A stretch of DNA of 64,000 nucleotides from Nitrosopumilus ureiphilus (GCF_013407185.1 NZ_CP026995.1:809578-873577), one strand, 5' to 3'. Shown: positions 25,570 through 35,520, counted from the stretch's first letter. The notes: generated by a model from the letters alone, not told the origin. Made by a program: numbers and translations.

Positions 25570-28500
25570 TTGGTTCATGTAAAAAAAGTTGAGATCTTTG
25601 GTTTCAAATCATTTGGGTTTAAGAATACTACAGTTCAATTTGAACCTGGACTCGTTTCGATCTCCGGCCCAAATGGATCTGGTAAAAGTAACATTTTGGA
25701 TGCCATTATTTTTGCAATGGGGGAAAACAAACCCAAAGTGATGAGGGTCGATAAATTACGATCATTAATTCATGATATTGAGGGAAATCGCCGTGGACCC
25801 AAAATGGCAAGATCTAGTGTCCACTTTGATAATTCTGATAGAAAAATCCCTGTAGATTCTGATCTTGTTGAAATAACAAGAGAAATGGATGAAAATGGAG
25901 AAAATACATACTATCTAAATAAAAAGAAGACTAACCGAAGCCATATTCTTGATTTGCTCGATATGGCTAATGCCGGACTTGGTCAACTAAATGCTGTTCA
26001 ACAAGGAACTGTAACTAGAATTTCTGAGTTTACCTCAGAAGAGAAAAGGAAAACAATTGAGGATTTAATTGGTTTATCATATTTTGATGAAAAAAAGACT
26101 GAATCTATAAAACAACTTGATGAGGCAGACAGGCGATTAGAAATCGCACTTGCAAAAATGGGTGAAATTAAAAAAAGAATAGATGAACTTGAAGAAGAAC
26201 GAAACCAAAAATTACGGCATGACATTTTGGAACGTGAATTAAATCGGTACAAGGCAATCGCTGCTGCAAATAAAATGAAAATTATTTCAGGTCAAAAATC
26301 ATCTAAAGAATCTTCTTTGCATACACTTACTGCAGAAATTACAAAATTTGATGATGAAAGAAATACTTTACGAACAGAAATTGATTCTCTTGAAACTGAA
26401 AAATCTAAATTGATGGCAGAAGCTAATGATTATAGTCAAGCAAAAGCATCCCTTGATGTTGAAATAAGTTCTGCAATGGAACAATATGAAATTCATAATA
26501 GTGCAATCTCTGCATCAAAGAAAAGACTCGAGCAAATTGAAATTAGGATTCCAGAAATAAGAAATGAGATTGAAGAAATCAACCAAGTTAGAAATGATAT
26601 CAATTCACAGATCAATAGAATTAAGGAATCAATAGAAGAAACAAATTCAAAGAAAAATAAAATTAATGAGGATTTAGACCTTGTTGATTCTCAAAGAAAT
26701 GATGTTCTAAATGCACAATCAAAAGCTGCAGCTAAAAAATCTGAAATCGATAATAAAATCAAATCTTTAACAAATGAACTTAATCAATCTGAACTAAAAT
26801 TATCCAAAATCCAAAATGAAAAAGAAGAATCAACAATTAAAATTAAAACAAATTCTACAAAGTTTAATGAATTACAAGAAGATATAGCAAAACTATCTCA
26901 ATACAAATCTCAATTAGAATCTATGATTAATAATCACACTGCAACTATTTCTGAATTAAAATCTAGGATTTCAAAATTACGTGAAAGAAAATCCAAGATT
27001 AACAATGATATGGATGAATTAGGATTAATTTTAGAAAAATCTAGTAAAGCTGCAACTCAATACGAATCAAAAATTAAAACAGTAAAAGGATTCATGCACG
27101 AAGATTACACTGTTGCAAAATTAAAAGAAGATGCTGACAAACTTGGAATAGAAGGTTTAGTATATGAAATGATTTCATGGGACAAACAATACGAACGTTC
27201 TGTGATGGCTGTCAGTTCTGATTGGATTAAGGCAATTGTTGTAAAAGACTTTGCAACATTACTTGGGATTGCAGAAGTAGCTCGAAGTAAAAATCTACCA
27301 AAACTGAAAATTATCCCACTTGAAGCCATTCCACAATTCAAACTAAAATTACCTAAAGAATCAGGAGTGGTAGGCATTCTTGCAGATTATGTGACTTGTA
27401 TTCCTGCATATTCGGCACTTAAAACATTCTTGTTTGGAAATATTGTGCTTACTGAAACACGTGAATCTGGCTATAATGTATCTCAATTGGGTTACAAAGC
27501 AGTAACTATGGATGGTGAATTCTTTGAAGCAAAAGGAGGAACTGTTGTAATAGACATCAATTCAAAGATTTCAAAACTTACAAAATTAATTTCGATGAGC
27601 AGTGATATTGATGGTTTATTCCAATCTATTGGTTTGATCAAAAAATACATGCTAAAGAAAAAGCATTCTTTGAAGAAATTAGATGATTCTATCCAATCGT
27701 ATTCTGAAAGACTTTCTATCTCTGAAAACTCTCTTACTTCTGCAAATGAGAATTTTGCCAATTTGAAATCAAGAATTACTTCTGCAATTAATATGAAAGA
27801 TCAATTAACAAAAAGAATTTCTGAATTAACTTCAAGAAATGCAACCATTGAATCTGAGATATCTACAACTGAATCTCATGCAGAATCATTACGTCAACGT
27901 ATTGCAATTGTAGAGGAAAATTATGCTAGTGGAGAGCAAACTCGTATTGCAAATGAATTATCTAGAATTAATCTAAAGAAAGCGGAAATTGAAAAGCTTT
28001 ACACCACAATTATGAATGAATACCGTGATAAATCTTCTCAACAAACAACTTTACAAACTCAAGATAACCGAGAAAAATCTCAATCTGATCGTCTATATAA
28101 TGAAGAAAATTCTTTGAATTTGGAATACAAAGAATTAGAGGAAAAAATTCTAGACTTGGAAAAACAAAAAGAATCAAAGAGTGAAATTCTTATAAAATTA
28201 AGAGAAAAAGAGCAGGAACTCATATCTACATCTGGCTCATCAATTGAAAATCTAAAAGAATACGATGATAAACTCAAAATTCTGTCTGAAAAAGACAGAG
28301 AAATTACAAAACAAATCAATTCAGTGGAGCGCCAAACTGATTCCTTGAATAGGGATTTGCATGATTTAGTTGAAAACGAAGTCAAATTACAGCAAATTCT
28401 TTCCTCATTTGGCTTTGATAAAGACGTGGAAACCTTTGATGTTGAATCAATTGTTCAGGGGTTGACTGCAGAACTAAATACCCTTAATGCATTAAATGCC

Positions 28501-29094
28501 AAGGCTCCAGAAACCTATCTTGAAGTCTCTTATGGATATCGTTCAATGTCGACAAGAAAGAATTCTCTTGAGGAGGAAAGAAATTCCATTGTCAAATTCA
28601 TTGAAGATATAGAGAAAGATAAACGACAAACATTCTTGGATGCATTTGATAAAGTCGATAAAGAAATCCGTTTAATTTTCAATAAAATGACTGAGGGTAA
28701 TGCTTGGTTAGAATTACAAAATGAAGATGACATCTTTAATTCTGGAATTTCTTATCTAATTCAATTCCCTAACAAACCAAAAAGAGAATCAACATCAATT
28801 AGTGGTGGTGAGAAAACATTGGCAGCTATTGTATTTGTACTTGCATTACAAAAACTAAAACCTTCTCCATTTTACCTGTTTGATGAAGTAGATGCACATC
28901 TTGATGCTCCAAACTCTGCAAGATTGGCAAAAATTTTAGAAGAAAGATCTCAAGAAAGTCAATTCATTATGGTTTCTCTAAAAGACTCTGTAATACAGAA
29001 AGCCAAATTGATCTATGGTGTTTTCCCAAAGAATGGGGTTTCAAATGTTGTTATTTACAAAGATAAACGAATGCCATCTGTACATACTTCCTAG
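25570..29094 (+). CDS. smc: Chromosome segregation protein SMC
   Basis: Condensin-type ATPase of about 1,174 aa that organises and helps separate chromosomes. The N-terminal head has VKKVEIFGFKSFGFKN and Walker A GPNGSGKSN (about residue 33); two long coiled coils flank a hinge at about 500-660; the C-terminal head has the signature SISGGEKTLAAI and Walker B FYLFDEVDAHLD. The frame extends to a TTG at 25561, but the TTG at 25570 gives MVHVKKVE, the usual start. No ScpA/ScpB gene adjoins it. Its 3' end overlaps the convergent ABC ATPase by 4 nt. Confidence 0.96.
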   Translation: MVHVKKVEIFGFKSFGFKNTTVQFEPGLVSISGPNGSGKSNILDAIIFAMGENKPKVMRVDKLRSLIHDIEGNRRGPKMARSSVHFDNSDRKIPVDSDLVEITREMDENGENTYYLNKKKTNRSHILDLLDMANAGLGQLNAVQQGTVTRISEFTSEEKRKTIEDLIGLSYFDEKKTESIKQLDEADRRLEIALAKMGEIKKRIDELEEERNQKLRHDILERELNRYKAIAAANKMKIISGQKSSKESSLHTLTAEITKFDDERNTLRTEIDSLETEKSKLMAEANDYSQAKASLDVEISSAMEQYEIHNSAISASKKRLEQIEIRIPEIRNEIEEINQVRNDINSQINRIKESIEETNSKKNKINEDLDLVDSQRNDVLNAQSKAAAKKSEIDNKIKSLTNELNQSELKLSKIQNEKEESTIKIKTNSTKFNELQEDIAKLSQYKSQLESMINNHTATISELKSRISKLRERKSKINNDMDELGLILEKSSKAATQYESKIKTVKGFMHEDYTVAKLKEDADKLGIEGLVYEMISWDKQYERSVMAVSSDWIKAIVVKDFATLLGIAEVARSKNLPKLKIIPLEAIPQFKLKLPKESGVVGILADYVTCIPAYSALKTFLFGNIVLTETRESGYNVSQLGYKAVTMDGEFFEAKGGTVVIDINSKISKLTKLISMSSDIDGLFQSIGLIKKYMLKKKHSLKKLDDSIQSYSERLSISENSLTSANENFANLKSRITSAINMKDQLTKRISELTSRNATIESEISTTESHAESLRQRIAIVEENYASGEQTRIANELSRINLKKAEIEKLYTTIMNEYRDKSSQQTTLQTQDNREKSQSDRLYNEENSLNLEYKELEEKILDLEKQKESKSEILIKLREKEQELISTSGSSIENLKEYDDKLKILSEKDREITKQINSVERQTDSLNRDLHDLVENEVKLQQILSSFGFDKDVETFDVESIVQGLTAELNTLNALNAKAPETYLEVSYGYRSMSTRKNSLEEERNSIVKFIEDIEKDKRQTFLDAFDKVDKEIRLIFNKMTEGNAWLELQNEDDIFNSGISYLIQFPNKPKRESTSISGGEKTLAAIVFVLALQKLKPSPFYLFDEVDAHLDAPNSARLAKILEERSQESQFIMVSLKDSVIQKAKLIYGVFPKNGVSNVVIYKDKRMPSVHTS

Positions 29095-30056
29095 TCTAGT
29101 TTTACGTGACATGCAGAATAATGTCCATCGATAATTTCAACTAAATCTGGTTCTTCAATGCATTTTTCAATGACGTAAGGACATCTTGCTCTGAATCTAC
29201 ATCCTTGGAAAACGTCTTCATCTGTTGCATCTTTGATTCGAATTTTCTTTTCTTTCTTTAGATTGTCCGGATCTGGCTCTGAAATTGCATCAATTAATGC
29301 TTGAGTGTAAGGATGCTTGGGTTTCAGTAAAACTTGGTTAATTAGTCCTATCTCCACAATTTTCCCCATATACAAGACCCCTATTCTTTGACCAAAATAT
29401 CTGGCAGTTGCCAAATCATGAGTGATATAGATAAATGAAATATTGTATTTTTTCTGTAAATCCTGCATTAATTCCAGCATCTCTGCTCTAATTGAAACAT
29501 CCAACATCGAGACTGGCTCATCTGCAATGATGATCTTTGGCTTTAATGATAATGCTCGTGCAAGAACTACTCTTTGTCTTTGCCCTCCCGATAACATATG
29601 TGGGTACTTTTTTATAATTTCATCAGCAGGTTCTAGTTTTACTTCTTGTAGAACTTCAATTACTCTCTTTAATCTGTCTTGTTTGTTTCCAACATTGTGG
29701 ATTTCAAGAGGTTCTGATATAATATCTCCAATTTTCATTCTCGGATTAATTGAATCATATGGATCTTGATGAATCATTTGACAATTCATTCTAATTTTTT
29801 CTAAATTCTTCTTTTTATTGTCAATTTCATATCCTTCAAAAAAGATCTTTCCCGAATCAGGTTGAATTGATCTAAGAATTAATTTTGCAATAGTTGACTT
29901 TCCTGAACCTGATTCTCCAGCTAACACCAATACTTCTCCCATTTTAAGTGAAAATGAAACATCATCTGTAGCTCTGACTGTTGCTGTTTTTCCACCAAAC
30001 ATTCCTTTTTTATCAAAATATTTCTTCAAATGTTCTACTTTTAGAATTTCAGTCAT
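29091..30056 (-). CDS. Peptide/nickel-type ABC transporter ATP-binding protein
   Basis: A 321-aa ATPase of the Opp/Dpp group: Walker A GESGSGKST, Q-loop MIHQDPYDSINPR, signature LSGGQRQRV, Walker B IIADEPVSMLD, and the C-terminal oligo_HPY domain with CRFRARCPY and ACH cysteines. The partner permeases, second ATPase and binding protein are not next to it, so it is an orphan in this window and probably works with components encoded elsewhere. Confidence 0.92.
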   Translation of the reverse strand: MTEILKVEHLKKYFDKKGMFGGKTATVRATDDVSFSLKMGEVLVLAGESGSGKSTIAKLILRSIQPDSGKIFFEGYEIDNKKKNLEKIRMNCQMIHQDPYDSINPRMKIGDIISEPLEIHNVGNKQDRLKRVIEVLQEVKLEPADEIIKKYPHMLSGGQRQRVVLARALSLKPKIIIADEPVSMLDVSIRAEMLELMQDLQKKYNISFIYITHDLATARYFGQRIGVLYMGKIVEIGLINQVLLKPKHPYTQALIDAISEPDPDNLKKEKKIRIKDATDEDVFQGCRFRARCPYVIEKCIEEPDLVEIIDGHYSACHVKLD

Positions 30057-30151
30057 TGATTATTGTTGAATTAAGAAGTATATCAAGAAATATGATTTAT
30101 GCGTAAAATTTGGGATAACGCATTTATGTTAAAAAATGACGGAATTAATAC

Positions 30152-31174
30152 TTGAGCAACACTTTACAAAAAAATCTAGATTACAAAAAATATGTAATAG
30201 ATGATAGACTCCGATACTTTAAACCTCATGCCAGTAAAATTGAAAAAACATTTGCTGAAGAGATATTTTTTAGTTTGAACAGATGTTGTAAATTCATACA
30301 TCCTAAATTCTTTTATGATAAAAAAGGTTCAGATTTGTTTGAAAAAATTTGCACGTTGCCTGAGTATTATCCTACTAAAACAGAAATTGAGATTTTAAAA
30401 CAACTCCAAGATGAATTGCCTCCCTATCTTGACAAAACTTTTCGGGTTGTTGAATTAGGTAGTGGTGCATCTGTAAAGACAAGAATAATTCTTGATATTT
30501 TCACAAAATTGTGTGGTCATGTTGAATACTTCCCTATTGATATATCTGAGATTCTTACAGAGAGTTCTGAGAATCTCTTAAAGGATTATGAACATTTGCA
30601 TATAACTGGAATAATCGATACCTATGAAGGTGGTTTAGAATTTCTAAAAAATTATGACGATAAAAAAAATTTAATTCTATTTTTAGGGTCTAGTTTTGGC
30701 AATTTCTCTCCAATGGATGGGCATGAATTTTTACAAAAAATAAATTCTACAATGAAACCAGGTGATCTCTTTCTCATTGGACTTGATTTAGTCAAGGATA
30801 AACAGATTTTAGAATCTGCCTATGATGATTCACAAGGTGTAACTGCAGAATTCAACCTAAATATTCTTTCTAGAATCAATGATGAACTTGATGCTGATTT
30901 TAATTTGAACAATTTCTCACATCATTCACTTTACAATGAAAGTGATCAAAGAATTGAGATGTATTTGAAATCTCTAGTTAATCAATCAGTAGTAATTTCC
31001 AAATCGAATCTTTTGTTGAATTTAAAAAAAGATGAATTAATTCACACTGAATATTCTCACAAGTATAGATTATCTCAAATCCGCAAACTTCTTGATGATG
31101 TAGGCTTTGAAATTAAACATACGTGGTTAGATGACAAGAATCATTTTTCATTAACTTTGGTATCAAAAATTTAG
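30152..31174 (+). CDS. egtD: L-histidine N-alpha-methyltransferase EgtD
   Basis: Makes hercynine (trimethylhistidine) from His and SAM, the first step of ergothioneine synthesis. The 340-aa protein has the EgtD hallmarks FYDKKGSDLFEKICTLPEYY near residue 55 and the SAM motif VVELGSGASVKTRIILD near 100, then LFLGSSFGNFSPMDG. Starts at TTG 30152. It converges on egtB with a 4-nt overlap, so the two pathway enzymes are side by side but transcribed toward each other. Confidence 0.93.
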   Translation: MSNTLQKNLDYKKYVIDDRLRYFKPHASKIEKTFAEEIFFSLNRCCKFIHPKFFYDKKGSDLFEKICTLPEYYPTKTEIEILKQLQDELPPYLDKTFRVVELGSGASVKTRIILDIFTKLCGHVEYFPIDISEILTESSENLLKDYEHLHITGIIDTYEGGLEFLKNYDDKKNLILFLGSSFGNFSPMDGHEFLQKINSTMKPGDLFLIGLDLVKDKQILESAYDDSQGVTAEFNLNILSRINDELDADFNLNNFSHHSLYNESDQRIEMYLKSLVNQSVVISKSNLLLNLKKDELIHTEYSHKYRLSQIRKLLDDVGFEIKHTWLDDKNHFSLTLVSKI

Positions 31175-32481
31175 ATATTTTCTGCGCATCTAAAGCCTGA
31201 GAATAGCCAACGTTCATCCAGTCTGAAAAAATTCCTATAACTTCCTCTGATTGACATTTTTGGAGTTGCAAAGGAGCCCCCTCTCAAAACTTTTTGATTT
31301 GTAAACCATTTGTCATTATACTCATCAAATCCTGATTTGAATCCTGGATATCCTGTAAATTCTGATGAAGTCCATTCCCAAACATCGCCGATCATCTGCT
31401 GGCATCCTGATGGACTAACTCCATTTGGAAATGCTCCAATTTCAGAACATTTCCAATAATACAATTCAAGTAAATTGCATTTGTCATTAGTTGGTTCGTC
31501 GTTTCCCCATGGGTAGATTGTCTTTTCTTGTTTTTCTTCATTCCAACAAGCAGCTTTTTCCCATTCTGCTTCTGTAGAGAGTCTTTTTCCTGCCCATTTA
31601 CAATATGCATCGGCCTCATAATAGCTAACATGGCATACTGGCTCATCTGGATTGATTTTCCTAATTCCTAAAAAATCTCTAACATTCCACTCATCATTAA
31701 TTTTTTCCCAATACATTGGTGAATTCCATTTGTTTGCTTTTACTTTCTCCCATCCGTCAGATAGCCAATATTTGTATGTCTCATACCCTCCATCTTCCAT
31801 AAATTTTAGGTATTGCTGATTAGTAACTGGAAAAATATCTATCTTGTAATCTTTTAGGTACACTTTGTGTTCTGGAAGTTCAATGTCATAACAAAAGTTT
31901 TTTCCATTATATCCCATTTCATATAGTCCGCCCTTAATGCATGCTGATTTTTTATCCGTCTCATTTGGTTTTGCCACTTTGTTTTTTCTTATTGGTCTAT
32001 ATTGTTCAGCCAGAAGATGTTGCAAATCATATACTAGGAGTTCTTGATGCTGACATTCGTGATGAAATCCCATTGTAATTACTTTGATTGCATGTTCATC
32101 TAACGTTTGAGATTCAATAAATCTCTCTACTCTCTGATTAATTGTATTAAAGTATTGAAAAATTTGATCAACAGTTGGTCTTGAAATAACTCCTCTCAAT
32201 CCTTTGTCATGAGGAACTCCAAATTGTTGATAATACGAATTTAGATACTCTGAGAATTCTTTTGAATAAAATTCATAGTTTTTATCTAATTTGCTCATAA
32301 TTGCTTCATATATCCAACTAACATGACCAATATGCCATTTAGGAGGACTCATAAAAAATGCAGTTTGAACAACAAAATCATCTTTTTCTAAAGTTTTAAC
32401 AAGTTCTAATGTTCTACTTCGAGTTTCTCTAAACTGTTCCAATAATGCTCCTTTTTGATCTAATTCTTGATTAGATGACAT
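31171..32481 (-). CDS. egtB: Ergothioneine biosynthesis protein EgtB (hercynine sulfoxide synthase)
   Basis: Non-haem iron enzyme joining a thiol (gamma-Glu-Cys or Cys) to hercynine with O2. The 436-aa protein has an N-terminal DinB-like domain with the iron-binding His in WHIGH and the HHECQHQELL pair at about residue 160, and a C-terminal formylglycine-generating-enzyme-like domain (about 185-436; GGLYEMGYNG, RLSTEAEWEKAAC, FSGFRC). Needs O2, consistent with an aerobic ammonia oxidiser. No egtC or egtE is visible nearby, so which thiol is used cannot be told. Confidence 0.92.
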   Translation of the reverse strand: MSSNQELDQKGALLEQFRETRSRTLELVKTLEKDDFVVQTAFFMSPPKWHIGHVSWIYEAIMSKLDKNYEFYSKEFSEYLNSYYQQFGVPHDKGLRGVISRPTVDQIFQYFNTINQRVERFIESQTLDEHAIKVITMGFHHECQHQELLVYDLQHLLAEQYRPIRKNKVAKPNETDKKSACIKGGLYEMGYNGKNFCYDIELPEHKVYLKDYKIDIFPVTNQQYLKFMEDGGYETYKYWLSDGWEKVKANKWNSPMYWEKINDEWNVRDFLGIRKINPDEPVCHVSYYEADAYCKWAGKRLSTEAEWEKAACWNEEKQEKTIYPWGNDEPTNDKCNLLELYYWKCSEIGAFPNGVSPSGCQQMIGDVWEWTSSEFTGYPGFKSGFDEYNDKWFTNQKVLRGGSFATPKMSIRGSYRNFFRLDERWLFSGFRCAENI

Positions 32482-32531
32482 TATTGAGAAATTATCTTTT
32501 TTCTATTATTATATTTGTGGCTAAATTTCAT

Positions 32532-33974
32532 CTAATACCCTCTGGCAAAAATAGGAATTGACACACTTTGTTCTTGACAGTATACACATTTTAGATTCGA
32601 ATTTTCACTGCCAAATGGAATAACTCGGATATCTGCACCTGTCTCTTCTTTGATTTTTTCCTCACATTCTAACTTTCCACACCATGGTGCGTTAAGGAAA
32701 CCCCCGTCCTCAATTTTAGATTTGAATTCTATATATTCTGAAATATCTGTGGTATTTTTTCTTGCTTGTTCTTTGGCATTTTTTAGCATCTCTTTTTGAA
32801 TTTCATCCAAAATTGTGGATATTTTTTCAACTTCATTACAACTCAAAGCTGCTTTTTCTCTATTGTATCTCTTTGCAACTACCATGCTTTGTTTTTCAAT
32901 ATCTTTGGGGCCTATCTCGATTCTTAACGGAACTCCCTTTAATTCCCAATCATTAAATTTGTAACCTGGAGATAATTCACTTCTGTCATCAACATATACT
33001 CTGATTCCTTTTGATTCTAAATTATTTTTGATTTCATCTACTTTGAATAGGACTTTTTCTTTACCTTCATCATTTTTATAAATTGGAACAATCACAACTT
33101 GTGTTGGTGCTACATTTGGTGGTAATACCAGACCTTTGTCGTCTCCGTGTGTCATGATCATTGCACCTATTAATCTCCATGAAACTCCCCATGACGTCTG
33201 CCAAGCAAAATGTTCTACATTGTCTTTATCTGCAAATTTGACTTCAAATGGTTTTGAAAAATTTTGTCCTAGAAAATGAGATGTGCCCATTTGCAGTGCT
33301 TTTCCATCTGGCATGATTGATTCCATTGTGGTTGTATATACTGCACCTACAAATTTCTCTTTTTCACTTTTCTTTCCTATTGTTACGGGAATTGCTAATT
33401 CCTCTTCTACAGTATTTTTGTAAATCTCTAAAATTTTCATTACTTCTTTTTCTGCTTCTTCTTGAGTTGTGTGAACAGTATGGCCTTCTTGCCACAAAAA
33501 TTCTGATGTTCTAAGAAATGGTTTTGTTGCTTTAATTTCAGCTCTTAAGGCTGTGTTCCAAAAATTGATTTTTAATGGCAAATCTCTCCAACTTTGGATC
33601 CATTTGGAATACATTGTATATGCCAAGGTTTCTGATGTTGGTCTTAGAGCAAGTTTGTCCCCAATTACATTTGTTCCTGAATGAGTTACCCAAAATACTT
33701 CTGGATTAAATCCTGCAAAATGTTTTTGTTCTTTTCCTAACAACGATTCTGGAATCAAAATTGGTAGAAATCCATTTCTGATGCCATTTTTTGCAAATTT
33801 TTTATCAAATGTACTTCTCAATGATTCCCAAATGGAATAACCATCCGGTCTTAGCACGATTAATCCTTTAACCGGTGCATAATCTGCAAGTTTTGCTTTT
33901 AGGACTACCTGAGTATACCACTCACTAAAATCTTCATTTTTTGAAACTGTGATCCCTACGTCTTCTTTACTCAA
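32532..33974 (-). CDS. proS: Prolyl-tRNA synthetase
   Basis: Class II aminoacyl-tRNA synthetase, 480 aa, of the archaeal/eukaryotic type without the bacterial editing insertion. Motif 2-like LRPTSETLAYTMYSKWIQSW and motif 3-like TSWGVSWRLIGAMIMTHGDDKGLVLPP are present, and the C-terminal extra domain has the zinc-binding Cys (CGKLEC and CVYC) and ends in Tyr. Length is normal. 50 nt downstream of egtB's start on the same strand. Confidence 0.95.
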   Translation of the reverse strand: MSKEDVGITVSKNEDFSEWYTQVVLKAKLADYAPVKGLIVLRPDGYSIWESLRSTFDKKFAKNGIRNGFLPILIPESLLGKEQKHFAGFNPEVFWVTHSGTNVIGDKLALRPTSETLAYTMYSKWIQSWRDLPLKINFWNTALRAEIKATKPFLRTSEFLWQEGHTVHTTQEEAEKEVMKILEIYKNTVEEELAIPVTIGKKSEKEKFVGAVYTTTMESIMPDGKALQMGTSHFLGQNFSKPFEVKFADKDNVEHFAWQTSWGVSWRLIGAMIMTHGDDKGLVLPPNVAPTQVVIVPIYKNDEGKEKVLFKVDEIKNNLESKGIRVYVDDRSELSPGYKFNDWELKGVPLRIEIGPKDIEKQSMVVAKRYNREKAALSCNEVEKISTILDEIQKEMLKNAKEQARKNTTDISEYIEFKSKIEDGGFLNAPWCGKLECEEKIKEETGADIRVIPFGSENSNLKCVYCQEQSVSIPIFARGY

Positions 33975-34049
33975 ACTAAAACTCCAAGAATTAATTTAAC
34001 TAATGAGCCTTTCGTGAGAATTTTAACGTTGTAGCTTTATTTCAGAATT

Positions 34050-34334
34050 TTAAAGAGAATCCCCTTTACAGAGAACTTTGCCCATTACTCTACTTTGGAA
34101 ATTTGGACACACAAAACACTGGATGAATTGGATTTCTTCTTTCAATACTGGACAATCTACATACTCTTGTTTCATTTTTTTGAGCATTTTTGGACTAACG
34201 CCTTTTAGTTTTAATTTTCCTTTTTCATCCATCATGCCTGATGTTTTTAATTCATCTTTGACTTCTTGTGGCAGCTTTTGTCTTCCTTCTTTTTCATTAA
34301 TCTCTACTTCGTATTTGTGTTCTAGTTCTGCCAT
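34050..34334 (-). CDS. Small four-Cys protein
   Basis: A 94-aa charged protein with an acidic/basic helical N-terminal half and a C-terminal part with CPVL, QCFVCPNF and LCKGDSL cysteines, a probable zinc site. No named family. It may be co-transcribed with proS, which lies 75 nt downstream on the same strand. Confidence 0.6.
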   Translation of the reverse strand: MAELEHKYEVEINEKEGRQKLPQEVKDELKTSGMMDEKGKLKLKGVSPKMLKKMKQEYVDCPVLKEEIQFIQCFVCPNFQSRVMGKVLCKGDSL

Positions 34335-34381
34335 GTTTAATCATAAAACATACGGTGATTTATTACTAGCGTTTTTTGGAT

Positions 34382-34439
34382 CTCAAAAAAGTTTAAACTT
34401 TAATTAAAAGAACCAAAAGAGGGTTTAAACCCTTTTGAG
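34382..34439. repeat. Large imperfect inverted repeat with two palindromes
   Basis: Arms of 17 bp (34382-34398 and 34423-34439) pair with two mismatches; inside them are the perfect palindromes AAAGTTTAAACTTT (34388-34401) and GGGTTTAAACCC (34421-34432). It lies between the four-Cys gene and the integrase fragment. It could be a protein-binding site, an attachment-site remnant or a bidirectional terminator. Confidence 0.7.
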
Positions 34440-34453
34440 TTTATAACTATACA

Positions 34454-34621
34454 ATGAAATCCAGATCAATTACAGTATTTGAGCAGTATATTCAAAGCCC
34501 AAATACTAGAGAGCAGTACTTATACCATTTAACCAAATTTACACAACATTACAAACTCCAATCAATAGACTCAATCTTGGAATTTGAAACCAATGAACTT
34601 AAAGAGAAAATGCTAAATTAA
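34454..34621 (+). pseudogene. Tyrosine recombinase (integrase) N-terminal fragment
   Basis: An ATG frame of 55 codons including VFEQYIQSPNTREQYLYHL, which matches the N-terminal SAM-like DNA-binding domain of thaumarchaeal phage-type integrases. It stops early. The following bases to about 34780 contain short stretches that read like integrase in changing frames (KIINYAIKN), but the catalytic domain is gone. It indicates an old integrated element. Confidence 0.6.
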
Positions 34622-34925
34622 TTCTCAGCATATGAAATTAAGATCAAGTTTTTATCTGTCAAAGATTAACTGTGCAGACAATATTTCAATCAGTCAGTCT
34701 CAAAGATCATCAATTATGCCATCAAAAATGTAGTCTACTTTTACAAGAACCTGAAATTAGATTTGCTGCATTTTTGGATATCCTAGGGAGCCACATCCAT
34801 GGATGACAGGCAAAGTCATAGTGTTGGACGAATAGGAAATAAAAATTAGACTTTTGATAATTATTGGACTTGCTATAATTTCAATTTAACAAATAGAAAA
34901 ATACAGGTCAGAGAACTAGACAATA
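34622..34925. other. Decayed sequence after the integrase fragment
   Basis: About 300 bases with no intact frame. The first 160 look like frameshifted integrase sequence; the rest is unrecognised. Confidence 0.4.
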
Positions 34926-35126
34926 ATGGTAAATCCACTTGATTTAACACTTGAATCTTTGCAGAGTGCACAGGATGCAATAGATGAGATAAAGGTGAGA
35001 AAAAACATCACATCAGAAAAACAAACGCTTTAAGACTATGGCCAGATCATAAAACATCTAGAGGATTCTATAGCCTATATGATTAATGCTGTTGTAATAT
35101 TTCAGAAGTATGAAAAGGCTTTGTAA
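34926..35126 (+). pseudogene. Small conserved-looking protein with an internal stop
   Basis: The frame begins MVNPLDLTLESLQSAQDAI and runs 35 codons to a TAA at 35031, then continues in the same frame through DYGQIIKHLEDSIAYMINAV to a second stop. Read through, it would be a 66-aa helical protein. One point change (for example CAA or GAA to TAA) explains it. Its last bases overlap the convergent gene at 35083. Confidence 0.55.
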
Positions 35127-35271
35127 ATGACTCTATTGTCCCAAAATAATTACAGTTTTTGCACCTATAAAATGCAGTTCCGCTTGAATGTGTTGCAATC
35201 ACCTCAGGTTCGTTCTTTGAGCAATCCTGTTTGAAATAGTCATGCTTGCTTATCATGTTTGTTCTGTACAA
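35083..35271 (-). CDS. Small zinc-ribbon-like protein
   Basis: Up to 62 aa with RCKNCNYFG (CxxC) and a single earlier Cys; two possible starts (MYRTN or MISKH five residues on). Function unknown; placed in a decayed region, so its integrity is uncertain. Confidence 0.45.
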   Translation of the reverse strand: MYRTNMISKHDYFKQDCSKNEPEVIATHSSGTAFYRCKNCNYFGTIESFTKPFHTSEILQQH

Positions 35272-35299
35272 AATTTGTATTTAATCTTGATCATAATCT

Positions 35300-35455
35300 A
35301 TGTTTACTAGAACACAACAATACAATACACTTAGAAATGATTTTTTCCTTCTAGGCATTGCAAATCTGTATGGTTCTATCAATTCAAATCCTAATGGATT
35401 CAACCCAGTATGTTTGACTATACAAACCAAAATTCATCAATTCCCAAAATTATAG
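35300..35455 (+). CDS. Possible 51-aa protein
   Basis: An ATG frame (MFTRTQQYNTL ... KIHQFPKL) in the accessory patch. No motif; could be a chance frame. Confidence 0.25.
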   Translation: MFTRTQQYNTLRNDFFLLGIANLYGSINSNPNGFNPVCLTIQTKIHQFPKL

Positions 35456-35520
35456 AAATAGTTACAATGAATAATAAGAGTCTAGTTTTCATTTTCTAAT
35501 TTTCCAGAAATCTAAAACGA

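Noticed and set aside
29091-30056. Full Opp/Dpp transporter operon
   Set aside because: Only the ATPase is present; neighbours are smc and egtD.
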